Below, piece by piece: positions 31,334 through 34,434 of a stretch of DNA of 34,434 bases; position 1 is the stretch's first letter; each line of letters starts with the position of its first letter. The position numbers were made by a program, and so were the translations under genes. The notes below the pieces were generated by a model. The model saw nothing but the letters and a program-made list of their open reading frames with translations, was not told the origin of the DNA and did no database searches. The stretch comes from CAYOBW01 sp964402115 (GTDB lineage Bacteria > Verrucomicrobiota > Kiritimatiellia > UBA8416 > CAYOBW01): contig CAYOBW010000042.1 of NCBI GenBank assembly GCA_964402115.1, positions 1 through 34,434 of the forward strand. The letters run 5' to 3'.

Positions 31334-33745
31334 CTACTCCGCCACCGGCGGGAGCTTCATCTCTTCCATCCACACGCTCAAAGGCGCGCGAGCCGGGATG
31401 AAGCCCTGGGCCGCCCGGTTGTCCATGGGAAAGTTGGCGATGGCCAAGGTCACCTTGCCGCCCTTGAATTCGCCGCGGAAATCAGCCCAGACATGGCCGC
31501 CGCGCGGCAGGTGGCCCGTCTTCCTCCACGCGGTCACGCCGGCTTTCGACTCGGCCAGCAACTTGCCGTTGACGTAGATCGCATATCCCTCGCCCGCGTT
31601 GGCATGGATGCTGCCTCCGATCCGGATGCGGTAGCGATGCCCCTCCTTCAACGGCGGCAGATCGAAGCTCCGGCGCAGCAGCAGCACGTCGCCCTTGAGT
31701 GCGGTCCTGGGCTCGTCGCGCTTGGGACCGCTGTACCATTCCGGCGTCGGAATCAGTGGCTCGTCGCCCTCTTTGCCGAACGGCTCCGCTCCGCTCTTCC
31801 AGCCTGCTTGTTTCGCTTCAAAGTCGGGTGCAAACCAGTTGGTCACCCCGGCTGGACAGATCTCCTTGAGGTCGCGGATGCCGTTGGTCCTGGACGCAGC
31901 ATTTGGCAGATCGAAGCTGGAGTAGTCCCAAACGGCAGTGGCAAGATCGCCGCCGAACGGCTTCCAGTCGTAGTCACGGATGCCGGCGGTTTGATAGTAG
32001 GAAACGGCATCGTCCAGCACGTCGTTCAGGAAAGTCGAAAGCCGGGCCGGCTTCGTTCCCTTGATGGCGGACTGCAACGCAGGCAGGTTCTGGGGACTGC
32101 TCGCAAACGCGGCCAGTGCGCCGTCGAGGATCAGCGGCTTGATCGCCGCGGTGTGCGACTCCTTCTGTTCCGCCGTCGGTGCCGGCTTCAAGGCCTCCGC
32201 CGCTACGCGGGCGGCCGTCCGGGCTTCACGGTCCGACTTCGGAATCGCCACGGCCTCGCCGCCCTGAAGCCGCACCATCGCCCGTCCCATGGCCTCACCC
32301 ACCAGCAGGTACGTCTCGGCATTGCGGTTGTAATGGTAGTCCTGCCCCCGCGGCGACTCCTCGACCTCGCGCCAGAAGTCGCGCGTGTCCACGGAGGCCA
32401 CCGTGCCGGCAAGCTCCGGGTGCTGCTGTGCGTCGCCCACCGCCATCTGCGCCTCCCAGACCCCCTTCCACGGCCCCTCGGCCAGGCGATACCCGTGGAA
32501 CCCCACCGTAGCCACCACGGCCGGCATCTTCGGCGCTTTGAATTCCTTGCGCAGATCCTGGATCAGGTTGACCAGGTGTTTCTCGTACTCCTCCTTGGTC
32601 GAACCGCTGTCCTTGTGCCCCTGGAACCAGCCAAAGCCCGAAATCTCATAGCCCTGCCCCGCGTATCCGGGCACGATCTTGGCGATGTTGTCGAGCGTCT
32701 CACGGACGCCCTTGACCATGAGGCGGTATTCGAGCCCTTCCCACTGATCGGCCCCGGGTTGGCCGGTCTTGCCGCTGGACGGGGGCCGGAAGTCCCAGTT
32801 CAGGGAACGGTTGCCCATGGCGGTCTTGATCAGCAACACCGGTTCGTCGTGAAAAACGCCCATGACCCAGCCAAAGCCGACCTCCGGTCCGATGGACTTG
32901 CCGTTGTTCGATGTCGCGGACAGTGTCGAACTGGCTCGGCTCGGAAACAGCCGGGGATCCGTGTACATCACATCGTTTCGCGCCGTCCAATTTCCGGCGT
33001 CGTCAACCAGATGCTGGAACTTCTTGTCCCGCTTCGTGATCGTCACCAGGTCGCCATGGGCCGGGAGTTCCACCTGTTCCAGCCAGAACGCCGCCGACCT
33101 GCCCTGAGCCTGTCCAACGGGCTCGCCCTTGAAGTACGTGATCGTGACAGGGTGCCGCTTGCCCTGCTCCAACGCAACCTTCGTCATGACCGGTCTGCCA
33201 CCCCTATCGCGGCGATAGACTTCCTTTCCGTCGAGAAGCACAGCGCAGTACGTGCTGTCTTCAAAACCGGCGTGAACGGTGTAGTTTCCGGTCGTGGGCA
33301 CCTCCATCTGCGCCGTCACCGTGACGGTCTGCGCCCCCTCCGTTGCCGGCAGCTTCTCCGCGACCGTCCCCAAGGCAACCGGCACCGTTTTCACCGGCTG
33401 CTTCGCCGGATCATACGGGCCATCGTACACCGCGGCTTTCGCGTCGAACACGCCATGCCGGGCGATGGCCGACTCGCCGATCGGCATCGCGCCGGGAATG
33501 ATCGCCGGATCCGCAGAGAGAAACACGCTCGGATAGAGCGGGCGGGCGCCGGTGAGATCGCCCATGCCCACCATGTTGGATTGGCCGGCCAGGATATACA
33601 CCTTGACCGGCTTCTTCGCGTCACCCGGTTGGCCGTCGGGCCGGGGCAGCGCTGGCGGAATGTTTTTTGCCGCCGCCTGAAAGACAAATCCTGTCAGCGC
33701 TGCGGAAGCCAGCAACACGATCGTTCGTTTAATGTTCAGCTTCAT
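31334..33745 (-). CDS. Exported SASA-type esterase with PA14-like insert and DYDW module
   Basis: 803 aa. ATG 33745 (AAAGG nine bases upstream) begins a signal peptide (MKLNIKRTIVLLASAALTGF). VYILAGQSNMVGMG holds Ser56; the catalytic His is probably His471 in DYHYNRNAETYLLVGEAMG. As in the paralogue at 18227-19675, a PA14-like beta module (about 120-230, with EVPTTGNYTVHAGFED and HPVTITYFKGEPV) is inserted after the serine block. After the esterase domain there is a helical linker (about 500-590). Then a module runs from DYDWKPFG (591) to MEEMKLPPVAE at the C-terminus, closely matching residues 852-1090 of the DUF6288 protein at 20694-24365, including GHRYRI and GYAIYVNGKLL. It is a multidomain acetylesterase, probably with a carbohydrate-binding tail. 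It lies 17 bp after the partial GH95 gene. Confidence 0.88.
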   Translation of the reverse strand: MKLNIKRTIVLLASAALTGFVFQAAAKNIPPALPRPDGQPGDAKKPVKVYILAGQSNMVGMGDLTGARPLYPSVFLSADPAIIPGAMPIGESAIARHGVFDAKAAVYDGPYDPAKQPVKTVPVALGTVAEKLPATEGAQTVTVTAQMEVPTTGNYTVHAGFEDSTYCAVLLDGKEVYRRDRGGRPVMTKVALEQGKRHPVTITYFKGEPVGQAQGRSAAFWLEQVELPAHGDLVTITKRDKKFQHLVDDAGNWTARNDVMYTDPRLFPSRASSTLSATSNNGKSIGPEVGFGWVMGVFHDEPVLLIKTAMGNRSLNWDFRPPSSGKTGQPGADQWEGLEYRLMVKGVRETLDNIAKIVPGYAGQGYEISGFGWFQGHKDSGSTKEEYEKHLVNLIQDLRKEFKAPKMPAVVATVGFHGYRLAEGPWKGVWEAQMAVGDAQQHPELAGTVASVDTRDFWREVEESPRGQDYHYNRNAETYLLVGEAMGRAMVRLQGGEAVAIPKSDREARTAARVAAEALKPAPTAEQKESHTAAIKPLILDGALAAFASSPQNLPALQSAIKGTKPARLSTFLNDVLDDAVSYYQTAGIRDYDWKPFGGDLATAVWDYSSFDLPNAASRTNGIRDLKEICPAGVTNWFAPDFEAKQAGWKSGAEPFGKEGDEPLIPTPEWYSGPKRDEPRTALKGDVLLLRRSFDLPPLKEGHRYRIRIGGSIHANAGEGYAIYVNGKLLAESKAGVTAWRKTGHLPRGGHVWADFRGEFKGGKVTLAIANFPMDNRAAQGFIPARAPLSVWMEEMKLPPVAE

Positions 33746-33762
33746 TCTTTCAAGCCTTTCAT

Positions 33763-34434
33763 TTACCCGACGCTGCGCGGGTCAACTCCTTCCGCGAGGG
33801 GGAGGGGATAGGCCTTCCCGGCCGCGGTTTTCAATTCCCAGGTTTTAGCACCGCAAACGACCCGGCAGGGGAGGCCGGACTTGGAATGGATCACCGCCTG
33901 GGTCAAGCGGCCGTCGGCCCAGCTCATCTCCACCTCGAATCCGCCCCGCGCGCAAAGGCCGGTGACCTTTCCGCTTGGCCAGGCCCTGGGCAGGGCGGGC
34001 AGCAGATGGATCCGGCCCGCGTGGCTTTGCACGAGCATCTCACAGTAGCCTGCGGTCGCCCCGAAATTGCCATCAATCTGGAACGGCGGATGGGAGTCGA
34101 AGAGGTTCGGATAGACGCCGCCGCCGCTCTCGCCGTAGATGGTTTTGGTTTCGCGGACCACGTTCAGCAGGCTCCGCAGCATGGTGTAGGCGTGATCGCC
34201 GTCCCACAGCCTGGCCCAGAAATTGATCTTCCAAGCCCGGCTCCAGCCGGTGCTTCGATCGCCGCGGGCTTGCAGGGAAACCCGGGCGGCCTCGGCCAGT
34301 TCGGGTGTGGCTGCGCGGGTGATCTGGCGGCCGGGATACAGGGCGAACAGGTGGGAGACGTGGCGATGGTCATCCTTGGGATCGTCCTTGTCGGCTTCCC
34401 ACTCCTGCAATTGCCCCCAGCGCCCGATCTTCGG
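33763..34434 (-). CDS. GH95 glycoside hydrolase, C-terminal part (start lies beyond the right edge)
   Basis: 223 codons open to base 34434, starting PKIGRWGQLQEWEADKDDP, so the N-terminal two thirds lie outside the window. Diagnostic GH95 blocks are present: DDHRHVSHLFALYPGRQI; RGDRSTGWSRAWKINFWARL; HPPFQIDGNFGATAGYCEML with the conserved catalytic Asp; and LLPALPRAWPSGKVTGLCARGG. These match the classic family more closely than the divergent gene at 3560-5878 does, and resemble the gene at 11641-13887 over this length. The expected activity is release of terminal alpha-L-fucose or L-galactose. The general-acid Glu is not in view. The gene ends 17 bp before the next ATG, so both belong to one transcript. 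Confidence 0.92.
   Translation of the reverse strand, partial: PKIGRWGQLQEWEADKDDPKDDHRHVSHLFALYPGRQITRAATPELAEAARVSLQARGDRSTGWSRAWKINFWARLWDGDHAYTMLRSLLNVVRETKTIYGESGGGVYPNLFDSHPPFQIDGNFGATAGYCEMLVQSHAGRIHLLPALPRAWPSGKVTGLCARGGFEVEMSWADGRLTQAVIHSKSGLPCRVVCGAKTWELKTAAGKAYPLPLAEGVDPRSVG

Noticed and set aside
1..34434. Possible CRISPR arrays, tRNA genes, insertion sequences, attachment sites
   Set aside because: No regularly spaced repeats, cloverleaf sequences, transposase motifs or terminal inverted repeats were seen.
1..34434. Bacteroidota-type polysaccharide utilisation locus
   Set aside because: There is no SusC/SusD pair or hybrid sensor in the window, the DNA is GC-rich, and the DUF6288 and SASA gene content favours the PVC group.

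Overview
This 34.4-kb, GC-rich window is almost entirely one strand of secreted carbohydrate-active genes. Every convincing gene lies on the minus strand, so transcription runs from the right edge to the left edge. Nearly every complete product begins with a signal peptide. There are no rRNA, tRNA, CRISPR, integrase or transposase genes. There are also no regulators, transporters, SusC/SusD pairs or sulfatase-maturating enzymes. Many S1-type sulfatases, GH95 and GH78 enzymes, SASA-type esterases and PDZ-DUF6288 proteins without SusC/D fit a PVC-group bacterium (Verrucomicrobiota, Kiritimatiellota, Lentisphaerota or Planctomycetota) better than a Bacteroidota. That placement is inference from gene content.

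Layout in transcription order (right to left): a partial GH95 enzyme (33763-34434); a SASA esterase with a PA14-like insert and a C-terminal 'DYDW' module (31334-33745); a tandem SASA esterase whose second copy lacks the catalytic serine motif (28313-31267); the remnant of a deleted gene (28127-28316); a SASA esterase with an SHD1-like tail (26627-28108); a lipoprotein sulfatase (25042-26508); a sulfatase shortened by an internal deletion (24391-25026); a large PDZ-DUF6288-HEAT protein with the same DYDW module (20694-24365); an exported amidohydrolase (19728-20660); a second SASA esterase with the PA14-like insert (18227-19675); a 20-codon remnant ORF (18168-18230); a clan GH-D-like glycosidase with a discoidin-like domain (15660-18161); a sulfatase (14145-15584); a 257-bp spacer holding a gene tail; a GH95 enzyme (11641-13887); a 253-bp spacer holding two gene tails; a PDZ-DUF6288-HEAT protein (8946-11387); a GH78 alpha-L-rhamnosidase (6193-8949); a GH2 sugar-binding-domain remnant (5875-6135); a divergent GH95-like enzyme (3560-5878); a second clan GH-D-like glycosidase (1119-3563); and a partial sialate O-acetylesterase-like gene (1-1075).

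Together the genes look like the extracytoplasmic part of a system that strips O-acetyl groups, sulfate and terminal deoxy-sugars (L-fucose or L-galactose, L-rhamnose, perhaps galactose) from a complex sulfated, acetylated polysaccharide such as an algal fucoidan or a rhamnose-rich glycan. The substrate is inferred, not shown.

The most unusual signal is a trail of partly deleted genes inside an otherwise intact operon. At least five places keep a start or an end of a gene family seen intact elsewhere, or typical of such clusters, while the middle is missing. Several keep the ATGA/GTGA overlap with the neighbouring gene. One recurring 3' tail, encoding ...ALLK...KES, carries the AAGGAG ribosome-binding site of the next gene in its own last codons. 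This suggests the operon is remodelled by insertion and deletion of whole cassettes whose junctions are preserved because they drive translation of the next gene.
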